This document shows, in pieces, positions 34,002-43,369 of a stretch of DNA of 64,000 nucleotides; the first letter of the stretch is position 1; every line of letters starts with the position of its first letter. The notes under the pieces are model-generated. The model searched no databases and was not told the DNA's origin. It was given only the letters and a program-made list of their open reading frames with translations. The position numbers were made by a program, and so were the translations under genes. This stretch comes from Gelatiniphilus marinus (GTDB taxonomy: Bacteria; Bacteroidota; Bacteroidia; Flavobacteriales; Flavobacteriaceae), in assembly GCF_042678305.1 (NCBI RefSeq), contig NZ_JBHUDT010000005.1, one strand, 5' to 3'.

Positions 34002-35900
34002 TTAATAAGCACGTTCGTTATTGCCTTCGAAAAAGTTAATAAAAGCCCTGTTTACTACCCTATTGCCTCCAACTGTTGGGTAGTTTCCGGTAAAGTACCA
34101 ATCGCCTAAATGTTCTGGACAGGCTTGATGTAAATTTTCTACAGTTTGGAAAATTATTTTCACTTCTGCTTTTATGCTTTCGTCACTTAATAAAACAGCG
34201 GCTTTATCAGATATTTCCTCTTCGGTAAAAGGCTCGTATATTTCCTTAACAAAATTTTTCACGTCTTTATCGTCTAATTCGGTTTGGCTCAGGCACTTGT
34301 TGTAAACCTCTTCTACAATATGGTACATGTTTCTGTCTTTTAGCAAGGCTAAGGCAGATTTAAAGGCGATTAAGGTCTCAAGATTAGCCATATCTATCCC
34401 GTAGCAATCTGGATAGCGTATTTGTGGCGCCGAAGAAACCACTACAATTTTTTTAGGATGTAACCTGTCCAGCATTTTAAGGATGCTCTTTTTTAGGGTT
34501 GTGCCCCTTACTATGCTGTCGTCTATAATTACTAAGTTATCGGTTGGTTTTATTACGCCATAAGTTACATCGTAAACGTGTGCGACCAAATCGTCTCGAC
34601 TGCTGTCTTCTGTAATGAATGTGCGAAGTTTTACATCTTTTATGGCTATTTTTTCTATTCGTGGTCTTTCTTCTAAAATCTCGGTAACTTTTTCAGCAGA
34701 CATTTTTCCACCTCCGCTTAAAATAGCCTCTGTTTTCTTTTCGTTTAAATAATCTTCTACGGTTTCAATCATACCAAAAAATGATGTTTCGGCAGTATTT
34801 GGTATGTATGAGAACACGGTGTTTTTTGTGTCCTTGTTTATAGCTTCAAGCACTTTGGGTATTAATAGCTTGCCCAACATTTTACGTTCTTTATAGATTT
34901 GGGCATCGCTTCCGCGGGAAAAATATATGCGCTCGAACGAGCAGGATTTTCTTTCTAAAGGTTCTAATATTTTTTTGATGCTAACCTTACCTGATTTTTT
35001 TGTAATTATGGCATGACCGGGTTCTAGCTCTTTAACGTCTTCGAAGTTTACATTAAAAACCGTTTGAATTACTGGGCGCTCTGAGGCGACAACAACAACC
35101 TCGTCGTCTTTATAGTAGTAGGTGGGGCGAATACCTGCAGGATCCCTTAATACAAAGGCGTCGCCATGGCCAATGAGACCTGCCATAGCATAGCCTCCAT
35201 CCCAGTTTTTTGCCGCACGACGTAATATTTTGCTTACCTTTAAGCGTTTTGCAATAAGTGGTGAGGCTTCTTTTTTATTGTAGCCTTCTTTTTTTAGGTC
35301 TTTATATATTTTGCTTACGGCATCATCTAGAAAATGACCGATTTTTTCCATAACCGTTATGGTATCGGTATATTCTTTTGGATGCTGTCCTAATTCTATC
35401 AAATTGCTGAAAAGTTCTTTAACATTAGTCATGTTAAAGTTTCCTGCCATGATTAGATTTCTGTGCATCCAATTATTTTGTCTTAAAAATGGGTGTACGC
35501 TCTCAACACTGTTTTTTCCAAAAGTACCGTATCTTACGTGCCCCAATAATACCTCGCCAATGTAGGGGATGTTTTTTTTTTGTGCGGCTACATCGTTGGC
35601 ATATTCTGGGTGTTTGTTAAATTCTTTGTTTATGCGGTCGTTAATTTGGGAAAAAATATCCTGTATAGGTTGTTGTGCTATGGAGCGCACGCGGCTTATG
35701 TAGCGTTCTCCGGGTTTGGTATTTAATTTAATGCTTGCAAAACCAGCACCGTCTTGACCTCGGTTATGCTGTTTTTCCATCATTAAATACATTTTGTTTA
35801 CGCCATAAAATGCGCTTCCGTATTTTTCTTTATAATATTCCAGTGGTTTTAAAAGTCTAATTACTGCTATTCCACATTCGTGCTTTATTGCATCACTCAT
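34002..35900 (-). CDS. Amidophosphoribosyltransferase-like protein (class II glutamine amidotransferase plus PRTase)
   Basis: A 632-residue protein with the domain order of PurF, which makes 5-phosphoribosylamine from PRPP and glutamine. I start at the ATG at 35900 (MSDAIKHECGIAVIR), which leaves an 8-residue propeptide before the likely catalytic Cys9. The longer frame adds 12 residues without family support. The N-terminal amidotransferase domain shows KQHNRGQDGAGFAS, and the PRTase domain has the PRPP loop LVIIDDSIVRGTT (about residue 470). It is longer than E. coli PurF (505), as in the Flavobacteriaceae paralogue in this conserved neighbourhood, so whether it is the main PurF is unsure. 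Confidence 0.88.
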   Translation of the reverse strand: MSDAIKHECGIAVIRLLKPLEYYKEKYGSAFYGVNKMYLMMEKQHNRGQDGAGFASIKLNTKPGERYISRVRSIAQQPIQDIFSQINDRINKEFNKHPEYANDVAAQKKNIPYIGEVLLGHVRYGTFGKNSVESVHPFLRQNNWMHRNLIMAGNFNMTNVKELFSNLIELGQHPKEYTDTITVMEKIGHFLDDAVSKIYKDLKKEGYNKKEASPLIAKRLKVSKILRRAAKNWDGGYAMAGLIGHGDAFVLRDPAGIRPTYYYKDDEVVVVASERPVIQTVFNVNFEDVKELEPGHAIITKKSGKVSIKKILEPLERKSCSFERIYFSRGSDAQIYKERKMLGKLLIPKVLEAINKDTKNTVFSYIPNTAETSFFGMIETVEDYLNEKKTEAILSGGGKMSAEKVTEILEERPRIEKIAIKDVKLRTFITEDSSRDDLVAHVYDVTYGVIKPTDNLVIIDDSIVRGTTLKKSILKMLDRLHPKKIVVVSSAPQIRYPDCYGIDMANLETLIAFKSALALLKDRNMYHIVEEVYNKCLSQTELDDKDVKNFVKEIYEPFTEEEISDKAAVLLSDESIKAEVKIIFQTVENLHQACPEHLGDWYFTGNYPTVGGNRVVNRAFINFFEGNNERAY

Positions 35901-35965
35901 AATTATATAAAGGTTTTTATTTTCCTGTCTGCCCAAAGGCTGTAGCGGAAAAAATAAATTATTAA

Positions 35966-35985
35966 GATTCCTGCCTTGGCAGAAA
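35966..35985. repeat. Palindrome family B, degenerate copy
   Basis: GATTCCTGCC and CAGAAACT-type arms with mismatches, 66 nt upstream of the PurF-like start. Confidence 0.5.
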
Positions 35986-36033
35986 CTACGAATTTTTTTA
36001 TGCCAAAACGAAAACTCATTTTGGAGGTTTTGT

Positions 36034-36068
36034 AAAAATAAAAACGCGCTCTATTTTTAAAGCGCGTT
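36034..36068 (-). terminator. Intrinsic terminator overlapping the PfkB stop codon
   Basis: Arms AACGCGCT and AGCGCGTT. On minus it is followed by a T-rich tail. The stop codon (36057-36059) lies in the loop. Confidence 0.8.
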
Positions 36069-36998
36069 GGTTTGTGTTAACTGTATGTCGAATTGTGTTA
36101 ATTGTTTAAATTGCATAAGGCGTTTGTGCACCTCGTTGTTGGTTAGGTTTACCATGCGCTCTGTTCCAAATTTTTCTACACAAAACGAGGCTAGTGTAGA
36201 GCCGTATATTACGGCGTTTTTCATGTTTTCGAACGAGGTGTCTCCAGTTTTGGCAATGTAACCGGCAAATCCTCCTGCAAAGGTGTCTCCAGCTCCGGTA
36301 GGATCGAAAACTTCTTTTAGTGGTAGAGCAGGTGCATAAAATACATTGTCGTGGTGGAAGAGCAGCGCGCCATGTTCGCCTTTTTTAATGACTACATATT
36401 CAGGCCCCATTTTATGTATTTTTTTAGCAGCAACAACCAACGAATACTCGCCGGTTAATTGTCTAGCTTCTTCATCATTTATGGTAATTACATCAACTCG
36501 TTTTATAACGTTGTGCAAATCATCTAAAGCTGAATCCATCCAAAAATTCATCGTATCTAGAATCACCATTTTTGGTTTGGTCGTCATTTGGTCTAACACA
36601 CCAGATTGGACGATAGGATGTAAATTTCCTAACATAACCACTTCAGCATCACGATAATTTTCTGGAACAACCGGATTAAAATCAGCCAGTGTATTTAGCT
36701 CGGTAACTAAGGTGTCTCTGGAATTCATGTCGTTATGGTAGCGTCCGCTCCAAAAAAATGTTTTGCCTTCTTTTACAATTTCTACTCCAGAGAGATTAAT
36801 GTTTTTGTTTGATAATAGATCTAAGTAATCTTGGGGAAAATCACCGCCAACAACTGAAACCGCTGTGGCATCCACATTAAAATGGGACGCTGCAAGCCCA
36901 ATAAAAGTGGCAGCGCCACCAAGAATTTTATCGGTTTTTCCGAAAGGTGTTTCAATAGCATCAAAAGCCATTGTACCTACTATCACTAATTTACCCAT
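36057..36998 (-). CDS. PfkB family carbohydrate or nucleoside kinase
   Basis: A 313-residue ribokinase-like kinase. It has the N-terminal IVGTMAFDAIETPFG segment, a GGAATF substrate loop near residue 27 and the C-terminal catalytic motif DPTGAGDTFAGGFAGYIA (about residues 233-250), with the aspartate of GAGD as general base. The family includes adenosine, ribose and fructose kinases; the substrate cannot be read safely. In Flavobacteriaceae this gene sits next to the PurF-like gene, which hints at ribose or nucleoside metabolism. A terminator at its 3' end separates it from that gene. Confidence 0.9.
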   Translation of the reverse strand: MGKLVIVGTMAFDAIETPFGKTDKILGGAATFIGLAASHFNVDATAVSVVGGDFPQDYLDLLSNKNINLSGVEIVKEGKTFFWSGRYHNDMNSRDTLVTELNTLADFNPVVPENYRDAEVVMLGNLHPIVQSGVLDQMTTKPKMVILDTMNFWMDSALDDLHNVIKRVDVITINDEEARQLTGEYSLVVAAKKIHKMGPEYVVIKKGEHGALLFHHDNVFYAPALPLKEVFDPTGAGDTFAGGFAGYIAKTGDTSFENMKNAVIYGSTLASFCVEKFGTERMVNLTNNEVHKRLMQFKQLTQFDIQLTQTNAL

Positions 36999-37017
36999 AC
37001 TGGTGTTCTAATTTTTG

Positions 37018-37025
37018 CAAATATA
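37018..37025 (-). promoter_or_regulatory. Putative -7 box TATATTTG of the PfkB gene
   Basis: Matches TAnnTTTG on minus, 19 nt before the start codon at 36998. Confidence 0.5.
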
Positions 37026-37284
37026 AGTGTTTTAAAAACGAAGACAATAATATTTTTTTATGACTATATGATAACTATCATATTATTAATTATTATAAAA
37101 TATAGCAAAAGAAAAAAAGCGTTTTCCTCAAAATTTAATCAATTTACTATTTTTAAATAAGTAGCTAATAGGATTTAAAAACAAACCTTTATGTATGAAG
37201 AGAATAACGTACCAATGCCCTCTTTGTATTTCTAAAACAACACGAGTTTTAAGGCTCAATTCTATTTTAGAAAGATGCCATACG

Positions 37285-37929
37285 TTATTTTCTTCCAAAA
37301 TCCGCAGGAATTTCTCCCCAAGCTTTGGTTTCCCATTTTACAATAACGGTTTGGTACGTGTTATTTTTTAACCAATCAACAGCTCTTTCAACAAGGTCAA
37401 ATAGTGTTTTGTTCTTTTGGTTACGCGCTAACTTTGTGTTGCAATTTTTCTTTTTAACCCAACTTATGGCAGTTTTAGAGTCGGTATATAAAATGCGATC
37501 GCTATTGTTTTTTTTAAGCAATGCCAAGCCATGTACAATAGCTAGAAATTCACCTATGTTATTTGTGCCTTCATCAAAAGGGCCTTGAATAAAGAGTTGT
37601 TTTTTGGTTTTAGTGTCAACGCCACGATACTCCATTACCCCAGGGTTTCCGCTAGATGCGGCATCAACCGAAATGGAATTATAATTAGGCTGCCCAATTT
37701 TTTTTAGTTGCGCATCAGAAAGTTCGCTTTTAAACTTTTGGGTTTTGCCAATATAGTCTTTATAGTTGCCTTTTAAAGCTTTTTTTGCAGCATTAAAGGT
37801 TGAAAACGATTTGTAAACAGCGCCTTGGTAGTCTTTTATTTGGGCTTTACAATCGTCCCAAGACTCAAAAACGCCAGTTTTATTGCCTTTCCAAACGGTG
37901 TAGTATTTTTTCTTTTTAGATTTTCCCAT
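37285..37929 (-). CDS. rnhA: Ribonuclease H with N-terminal viroplasmin domain
   Basis: Degrades RNA in RNA-DNA hybrids. With the start at the ATG at 37929 (MGKSKKKKYYTVWKG) the protein is 214 residues. The N-terminal about 50 residues (YYTVWKGNKTGVFESWDDCKAQI...) are the viroplasmin/Caulimovirus domain that binds hybrids. The RNase H1 domain follows, with ISVDAASSGNPG (Asp), NIGEFLAIVHGLALL (Glu) and YTDSKTAISWVKKK (Asp) as the catalytic carboxylates. An ATG 9 nt upstream is in frame but lies in the arm of a dispersed palindrome, so I prefer the second. Confidence 0.93.
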   Translation of the reverse strand: MGKSKKKKYYTVWKGNKTGVFESWDDCKAQIKDYQGAVYKSFSTFNAAKKALKGNYKDYIGKTQKFKSELSDAQLKKIGQPNYNSISVDAASSGNPGVMEYRGVDTKTKKQLFIQGPFDEGTNNIGEFLAIVHGLALLKKNNSDRILYTDSKTAISWVKKKNCNTKLARNQKNKTLFDLVERAVDWLKNNTYQTVIVKWETKAWGEIPADFGRK

Positions 37930-37936
37930 TTTTTTC

Positions 37937-37956
37937 ATTTCCGCGAAAGCGGAAAT
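37937..37956. repeat. GAAA-loop palindrome family B, copy next to rnhA
   Basis: Arms ATTTCCGC and GCGGAAAT around GAAA. It lies 7 nt upstream of the chosen rnhA start, the same position as the copy upstream of trpS. Confidence 0.82.
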
Positions 37957-37972
37957 CTTTTGAATATAAATT

Positions 37973-38545
37973 CTAAATTTCTTTAAGGATTAGCTTCTCA
38001 ACCACCTTCGGAAAATGCTCCATCTCCAACAAATGTATTTTTGCAGCAACATCTTCGGCCGAATCATTTGGAGCCACATCGCATTTCGCCTGAAAAATAA
38101 TAGCGCCTTCGTCATAATGCTCGTTTACATAATGTATGGTTATTCCTGTTTCGGTTTCGTTATTCGCAACAACGGCTTGGTGTACATGCATACCGTACAT
38201 CCCTTTTCCGCCATATTTGGGCAATAAGGCCGGATGTACATTAATTACTTTATTAGGAAATGCCTGCAAAATATTTTCGGGAAATTTCCATAAAAAACCC
38301 GCTAAAACTATTAAATCTGGCTTAGAGGCTTTTAATATGTTTAAAACATCGTCTGTTTCTGTTAATGCTGTTTTGTTAAACGATAAAGCGCTCACTTTCA
38401 GTTTCTTGCAGCGTTCTAAGACTTTGGCACGCGGATTGTTAGTAAGTACCTGAATAACAGACGCATTATGGCTGTTTTGAAAAAATTTAATTAAATTTTC
38501 AGCATTAGTACCACTTCCGGACGCAAAAATTACAATACGTTTCAT
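37973..38545 (-). CDS. purN: Phosphoribosylglycinamide formyltransferase
   Basis: Transfers formyl from 10-formyltetrahydrofolate to glycinamide ribonucleotide in purine synthesis. The 190-residue protein has the N-terminal IFASGSGTNAENL loop (residues 5-17), the LAGFLWKFPENIL block and the catalytic region VINVHPALLPKYGGKGMYG (about residues 99-117, with Asn and His). The downstream active-site aspartate lies in YDEGAIIFQ. Length is normal. It is divergent from acpP and is followed on minus by rnhA. Confidence 0.95.
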   Translation of the reverse strand: MKRIVIFASGSGTNAENLIKFFQNSHNASVIQVLTNNPRAKVLERCKKLKVSALSFNKTALTETDDVLNILKASKPDLIVLAGFLWKFPENILQAFPNKVINVHPALLPKYGGKGMYGMHVHQAVVANNETETGITIHYVNEHYDEGAIIFQAKCDVAPNDSAEDVAAKIHLLEMEHFPKVVEKLILKEI

Positions 38546-38781
38546 CTTGTTGGTTTTTATTTTAAAATTAATAAGCGAGCTATTCGTAAAACGAAATTAC
38601 AAGAATGTTCAGCAAAATTATCAAGCACATTTCATTTAAAAGCCTGTAATGATAATATTATTCAAACAAAAAAAAATAAATTATTAACAATTAGGAAGCG
38701 AAAATATAAATACTTAAAAGTAATTTTAGTAAATTACCAACACATTTTTAAACTAAAGGTGTGATTTAAAATAAAGTTTTT

Positions 38782-38789
38782 TATTTTTG
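38782..38789 (+). promoter_or_regulatory. Putative -7 box TATTTTTG of acpP
   Basis: Matches TAnnTTTG, 31 nt before the acpP start, in an AT-rich region of 275 bp between divergent purN and acpP. Confidence 0.55.
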
Positions 38790-38820
38790 CCACTTAATTA
38801 AAACTTAAAATTAAAAAATT

Positions 38821-39054
38821 ATGTCAGACATTGCATCAAGAGTAAAAGCGATTATCGTTGATAAATTAGGAGTTGATGAGAACGAGGTTGTAACAGAAGC
38901 AAGCTTCACAAACGATTTAGGAGCAGACTCATTAGACACTGTAGAACTAATTATGGAGTTCGAAAAAGAATTCGATATCCAAATTCCAGACGACCAAGCT
39001 GAAAACATTGCTACAGTAGGTCAAGCTATATCTTATATAGAAGCTGCAAAATAA
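38821..39054 (+). CDS. acpP: Acyl carrier protein
   Basis: Carries acyl chains in fatty acid synthesis on a phosphopantetheine arm. The 77-residue acidic protein has the attachment motif GADSLDTVEL with Ser37 and the usual helix pattern. Thirteen nucleotides separate it from fabF, so the two form an operon. The coding bias (many A-ending codons) and the strong promoter box fit high expression. Confidence 0.97.
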   Translation: MSDIASRVKAIIVDKLGVDENEVVTEASFTNDLGADSLDTVELIMEFEKEFDIQIPDDQAENIATVGQAISYIEAAK

Positions 39055-39067
39055 GCCCAAAAAATTT

Positions 39068-40318
39068 ATGGAAATAAAGCGAGTTGTAGTCACAGGATTA
39101 GGGGCTTTAACACCAATAGGCAACACCAAAGACGAGTTTTGGGATGGCCTTGTAAGTGGTAAAAGTGGTGCTGCGCCTATAACATATTATGACACCGAAA
39201 AGTTTAAGACAAAATTCGCCTGCGAATTAAAAAACTTTGTCGCCACCGATTTTCTCGATAGAAAAGAGGCTCGTAAAATGGATAAGTTTGCACAATATGC
39301 CATGATCGCAGCAGACGAGGCCATTGAAGATGCCAAATTAAATCTGGAGAAAGTCGATAAAATGCGTGTTGGTGTTATTTGGGGCGCAGGTATTGGTGGA
39401 CTGGAAACCTTTCAGCAAGAAGTATTAAACTTTGCTGAAGGCGACGGCACACCAAGATTTAACCCATTCTTTATTCCTAAGATGATAGCAGATATTGCGC
39501 CAGCAAACATCTCTATAAAACACGGTTTTATGGGGCCTAACTACACAACGGTTTCTGCATGCGCATCTTCGGCCAACGCTATATTCGATGCTTTAAACAC
39601 AATACGTTTAGGCTATTGCGATGTGGTAGTAACAGGAGGTAGTGAGGCTGCAGTAACCATTGCAGGTATGGGCGGCTTTAATGCCATGCATGCCCTATCT
39701 ACTAGAAATGAAACCCCAGAGACTGCCTCGAGACCTTTTGATGGCACCCGAGATGGTTTTGTTTTAGGAGAAGGCGGTGGTGCTTTAATTTTAGAAGATT
39801 ACGAGCATGCCAAAGCAAGAGGCGCAAAAATATATGCCGAGGTTTTAGGTGGTGGTTTGTCTTCTGATGCTTATCACATGACGGCGCCGCATCCTGAAGG
39901 TGTTGGTGTAGTTGCGGTAATGGAAAATTGTTTGAAGGATGCAGGACTAAAACCAGAAGATGTGGATCACATAAACACCCACGGTACATCTACGCCTTTA
40001 GGAGATGTAGCTGAGTTAAAAGCCATATCTAAGGTGTTTGGTAGTCATGCAAAAAACATTAATATTAATTCTACAAAATCGATGACAGGGCACTTGTTAG
40101 GTGCTGCAGGTGCTATTGAAGCCATATCGGTTATATTGGCCATGGAGCACGGTATTGTGCCACCAACAATTAACCATTCATCTGCAGATGAAAACATCGA
40201 TCCTGAATTAAATTTAACTTTAAACAAGGCACAAAAACGCGATGTTAAGGTTGCCATGAGCAATACCTTTGGATTTGGTGGGCATAACGCTTGTGTGTTA
40301 TTCAAGAAAATAGATTGA
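39068..40318 (+). CDS. fabF: 3-oxoacyl-[acyl-carrier-protein] synthase 2
   Basis: Condenses malonyl-ACP with acyl-ACP in chain elongation. The 416-residue thiolase-fold enzyme has the catalytic Cys165 (VSACASSANAIFDA), His in NTHGTSTPLGD (about residue 305), Lys and His in STKSMTGHLLGAAG (about residues 338-345) and the C-terminal SNTFGFGGHNACV. The gene follows acpP by 13 nt. Downstream comes rnc, the usual order in Bacteroidota. Confidence 0.96.
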   Translation: MEIKRVVVTGLGALTPIGNTKDEFWDGLVSGKSGAAPITYYDTEKFKTKFACELKNFVATDFLDRKEARKMDKFAQYAMIAADEAIEDAKLNLEKVDKMRVGVIWGAGIGGLETFQQEVLNFAEGDGTPRFNPFFIPKMIADIAPANISIKHGFMGPNYTTVSACASSANAIFDALNTIRLGYCDVVVTGGSEAAVTIAGMGGFNAMHALSTRNETPETASRPFDGTRDGFVLGEGGGALILEDYEHAKARGAKIYAEVLGGGLSSDAYHMTAPHPEGVGVVAVMENCLKDAGLKPEDVDHINTHGTSTPLGDVAELKAISKVFGSHAKNININSTKSMTGHLLGAAGAIEAISVILAMEHGIVPPTINHSSADENIDPELNLTLNKAQKRDVKVAMSNTFGFGGHNACVLFKKID

Positions 40319-40417
40319 ATCCCGAATGAAATAAACCATAATAAAAACAATACAATTACTGTAAAATGAAACATGGTTTATCACATCTGACAATAAAATA
40401 ATTGCATTAATACTCAG

Positions 40418-41158
40418 ATGAAAAACATTCGAAACATATTAAATTCCCGTTTTAAAGGCAACGGGAATTTTTTTATGCAATTAACAAAAATCCTCGGGTT
40501 CAAACCCAAAACACTAAAGTTTTACAATACAGCATTTACCCACCGCTCTATGAACATTAAAGACGGCAAAGGCAACGCCGTTAATTACGAACGCTTAGAG
40601 TTTTTGGGCGACGCCATGTTAAGTTCAGTCATCGCATCACATTTGTATCTTGAAGTTCCAAGTGGTGATGAGGGCTATCTTACTAAGATGCGCTCTAAAA
40701 TAGTAAGTCGAGAACATTTAAACGAGCTGGGGAGGGAATTGCACCTAATAGATTTAGTAGAGAGCAAAATACCGCCAGGACATTTTGGAGACAATATCCA
40801 TGGCAATTTATTCGAAGCTTTGGTAGGTGCTATATTTCTTGACAAAGGTTATAAATACTGCGAAAAATTCATCTACAAACGCGTTATAACGCCATATGTA
40901 GATATACAAAAGCTTGAAGGCAAAGTAATTAGCTACAAAAGTTTGTTGATTGAGTGGTGCCAAAAAGAAAAGAAAACCTTTACCTATAATGTATATGAAG
41001 ATACAGGGAACGACGATGTAAGGCACTTTTCGGTAAAACTATCAATAAGCGATAAGGTAATTGCCAAAGCCAGAGCAACCTCTAAGAAAAAAGCCGAAGA
41101 AAAAGCCTCAAAACGAGCCTTTTTTGCATTCCAGAACAGGATGTCTAAAATGATTTAA
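40418..41158 (+). CDS. rnc: Ribonuclease III
   Basis: Cleaves double-stranded RNA, including rRNA precursors. The 246-residue protein has the signature NYERLEFLGDAMLSSVIASHLY (about residues 54-75), the second acidic motif GNLFEALVGAIFLDKGY (about 129-145) and a C-terminal dsRNA-binding domain (about 170-240, KSLLIEWCQKEKK and KKKAEEKASKRAF). The start at 40418 adds about 20 residues before the conserved LTKILGFKP; the later in-frame ATG at 40475 is an alternative. Confidence 0.95.
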   Translation: MKNIRNILNSRFKGNGNFFMQLTKILGFKPKTLKFYNTAFTHRSMNIKDGKGNAVNYERLEFLGDAMLSSVIASHLYLEVPSGDEGYLTKMRSKIVSREHLNELGRELHLIDLVESKIPPGHFGDNIHGNLFEALVGAIFLDKGYKYCEKFIYKRVITPYVDIQKLEGKVISYKSLLIEWCQKEKKTFTYNVYEDTGNDDVRHFSVKLSISDKVIAKARATSKKKAEEKASKRAFFAFQNRMSKMI

Positions 41159-41279
41159 ATCGCCTTTTTTAAATTAAAACCCACTACAACGTTTTAGTAG
41201 CGTTTATCGTTAAGATTAATACAAACATATTAAAACTAACTATTTAAAATACTATATTTACCGTTATTAACCATAAGTT

Positions 41280-41765
41280 ATGGCTGTTCACAAACTTGTT
41301 TTAGATGATGTTTTTGAAGAAGCGCTTTTTACCTTAATAGCAATTCATTGCACTATTGAAGATTACAGGTTAGCCTACCTTCTTAACAAACATCTAGGGA
41401 TAAACCTTGTTAGAAAACCATTGGATTTAGATTACAACAACGGCAAATCTACCTATTCTATTTTTGAATGGGAAGACAATAAACTGCTTACCAAATGGAA
41501 CTTAGTGTCTAATATCTGTAAAACTCAGGAAACACCCAAAAGCAATCAACAATCACTATTTAGTACACAACAGCAAATTACAAAAACATTTAATTTAATA
41601 CCAGAACACAAAGGTGTAAACTATTTTTTAAAAATAGATAACGACAACAATTTTAGAAAAGAGGCCTATATTTTAAGTGCTATCTTAAATATTCCGCAAG
41701 TTGTAACGGCCTTTAACGTTGATGTAAATCAACTAAAATCAAAAGACAATTTAATTTTTAGCTAA
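41280..41765 (+). CDS. IPExxxVDY family protein, function unknown
   Basis: A 161-residue protein of the Bacteroidota family named for a short conserved motif. The visible pattern is LVLDDVFEEALFTLIAIHCTIEDYRLAYLLNKHLGINLVR at the N-terminus, YSIFEWEDN in the middle and the motif region LIPEHKGVNYFLKI near residue 110. No signal, membrane helix or catalytic motif is visible, and no function is known to me. It sits between rnc and pyk, and its stop shares a base with the pyk start (TAATG), so it is co-translated with pyruvate kinase. Confidence 0.85.
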   Translation: MAVHKLVLDDVFEEALFTLIAIHCTIEDYRLAYLLNKHLGINLVRKPLDLDYNNGKSTYSIFEWEDNKLLTKWNLVSNICKTQETPKSNQQSLFSTQQQITKTFNLIPEHKGVNYFLKIDNDNNFRKEAYILSAILNIPQVVTAFNVDVNQLKSKDNLIFS

Positions 41766-43207
41766 TGCCAATCAGAAAAAAAACCAAAATAGTAGCCACT
41801 TTAGGGCCCGCAACAAGTACCAAGGAAATTTTAAGAGGAATGCTTGAAGAAGGCGTAGATGTATTTAGAATCAACTTTTCCCATGCCGATTATAACGATG
41901 TAGAAGAACGCGTTAAAATGATACGCGAGCTCAACCAAGAATATGGCTTTTCAGCTGCAATTCTTGCCGATTTACAAGGCCCGAAACTACGGGTGGGCAC
42001 CATGAAAGAAGAGGTTGTTGTAAATGAAGGCGACGAAATAATATTTGCTACCGGCGAGCGTTTTGAAGGCACCAAAGCGCGTGTTTACATGACCTACGAT
42101 AGGTTTCCGCAAGATGCCAAACCCGGAGAACGCATTTTATTGGATGATGGGAAATTAATTTTCGAAGTAGTCTCGACCAACCAAAAAGATGAAGTTAAAG
42201 CTCGGGTTATCCAAGGCGGTCCATTAAAATCTAAAAAGGGCGTAAATTTGCCCAATACCAATATTTCGCAACCAGCATTAACCGAAAAAGATATCGACGA
42301 TGCTATGTTTGCCATAGGCTTAGACGTTGATTGGATAGCCCTATCGTTTGTTAGGCATGCCGAAGATTTAATGCAGCTACGCGATCTAATCAGTAAACAT
42401 AAAGACTACAAAATCCCTATTATTGCCAAAATAGAAAAACCAGAAGCCGTAGAAAACATAGATAAAATTGTATCGCATTGCGATGGCTTAATGGTGGCTC
42501 GTGGCGATTTGGGCGTAGAGGTACCTGCTGAAGAAGTTCCGCTCATTCAAAAAAAATTAGTATTGCGCGCCAAAAAAGCCAGAATCCCAGTTATTATAGC
42601 AACACAAATGATGGAAACCATGATTTCTAGTTTAACACCAACAAGAGCCGAAGTAAACGATGTGGCAAACTCGGTTATGGATGGTGCAGATGCCGTGATG
42701 CTTTCTGGAGAAACCTCGGTGGGCAGTTATCCTATACAGGTTATCAAACAAATGGCCGATATTTTAAAAAGTGTCGAAAATTCAGATTTAATACAAGTTC
42801 CCCAGTTGCCGCCACACATTCGTACCAAGCGTTATATAACAAAATCTATTTGCTATCATGCTGCAAATATGGCCAACGAAATTAGTGCAAAGGCCATTTC
42901 AACCCTAACAAATAGTGGTTATACGGCTTTCCAAATTTCGGCTTGGAGACCATCGTCGCACATTTTGGTGTTCACGTCCAATAAGCGTATTTTAACACGC
43001 CTTAGCCTACTTTGGGGCGTAAAAGTTTTTTATTACGATAAGTTTGTAAGTACAGATCAAACAATAGAAGACGTTAATGCCATAGCTTGTAAACAAGGTT
43101 ATTTAGAAACTGGCGACATGGTTATTAGTTTAGCTGCTATGCCAATAAAAGAAAAAGGCATGGTTAATACATTAAGAGTTACAGAAATTACGAGCTGCAG
43201 TTTTTAA
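41765..43207 (+). CDS. pyk: Pyruvate kinase
   Basis: Makes pyruvate and ATP from phosphoenolpyruvate in glycolysis. The 480-residue protein carries KTKIVATLGPATS at the N-terminus, FRINFSHADY, ILADLQGPKLRVG, the catalytic IPIIAKIEKPEAVENID (about residue 222), MVARGDLGVEVP and the MLSGETSVGSYPI segment. The C-terminal allosteric domain is present. ATG 41765 overlaps the upstream stop. A hairpin at 43234-43268 probably ends this transcript. Confidence 0.96.
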   Translation: MPIRKKTKIVATLGPATSTKEILRGMLEEGVDVFRINFSHADYNDVEERVKMIRELNQEYGFSAAILADLQGPKLRVGTMKEEVVVNEGDEIIFATGERFEGTKARVYMTYDRFPQDAKPGERILLDDGKLIFEVVSTNQKDEVKARVIQGGPLKSKKGVNLPNTNISQPALTEKDIDDAMFAIGLDVDWIALSFVRHAEDLMQLRDLISKHKDYKIPIIAKIEKPEAVENIDKIVSHCDGLMVARGDLGVEVPAEEVPLIQKKLVLRAKKARIPVIIATQMMETMISSLTPTRAEVNDVANSVMDGADAVMLSGETSVGSYPIQVIKQMADILKSVENSDLIQVPQLPPHIRTKRYITKSICYHAANMANEISAKAISTLTNSGYTAFQISAWRPSSHILVFTSNKRILTRLSLLWGVKVFYYDKFVSTDQTIEDVNAIACKQGYLETGDMVISLAAMPIKEKGMVNTLRVTEITSCSF

Positions 43208-43233
43208 CCGAAGCTGTTATTACACGATTTTGG

Positions 43234-43268
43234 GCGTTGCTTTTTTAATTTTATTATTAAGGCAACGC
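43234..43268 (+). terminator. Possible terminator of the acpP-pyk block
   Basis: GCGTTGC and GCAACGC arms enclose a T-rich loop of 21 nt; TTTT follows. The loop is long, so strength is uncertain. Confidence 0.55.
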
Positions 43269-43369
43269 TTTTATATTTTTGGTGTTTAAAAATTAAGCTA
43301 TACTATTACTAAAAGCGCAAACAAAAACAGATGTTTGCATGTTAAAATAAGTGTTGTGCAAAACAATGT

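Noticed and set aside
37195..37371. Plus-strand frame of 58 codons with CPLC and a later Cys-His, suggestive of a zinc ribbon
   Set aside because: It runs into the 3' end of rnhA on the other strand and has no second complete metal pair, so it is probably chance.
40331..40381. ATAAACCAT and ATGGTTTAT arms between fabF and rnc
   Set aside because: A 33-nt loop and no T-run; may be chance.
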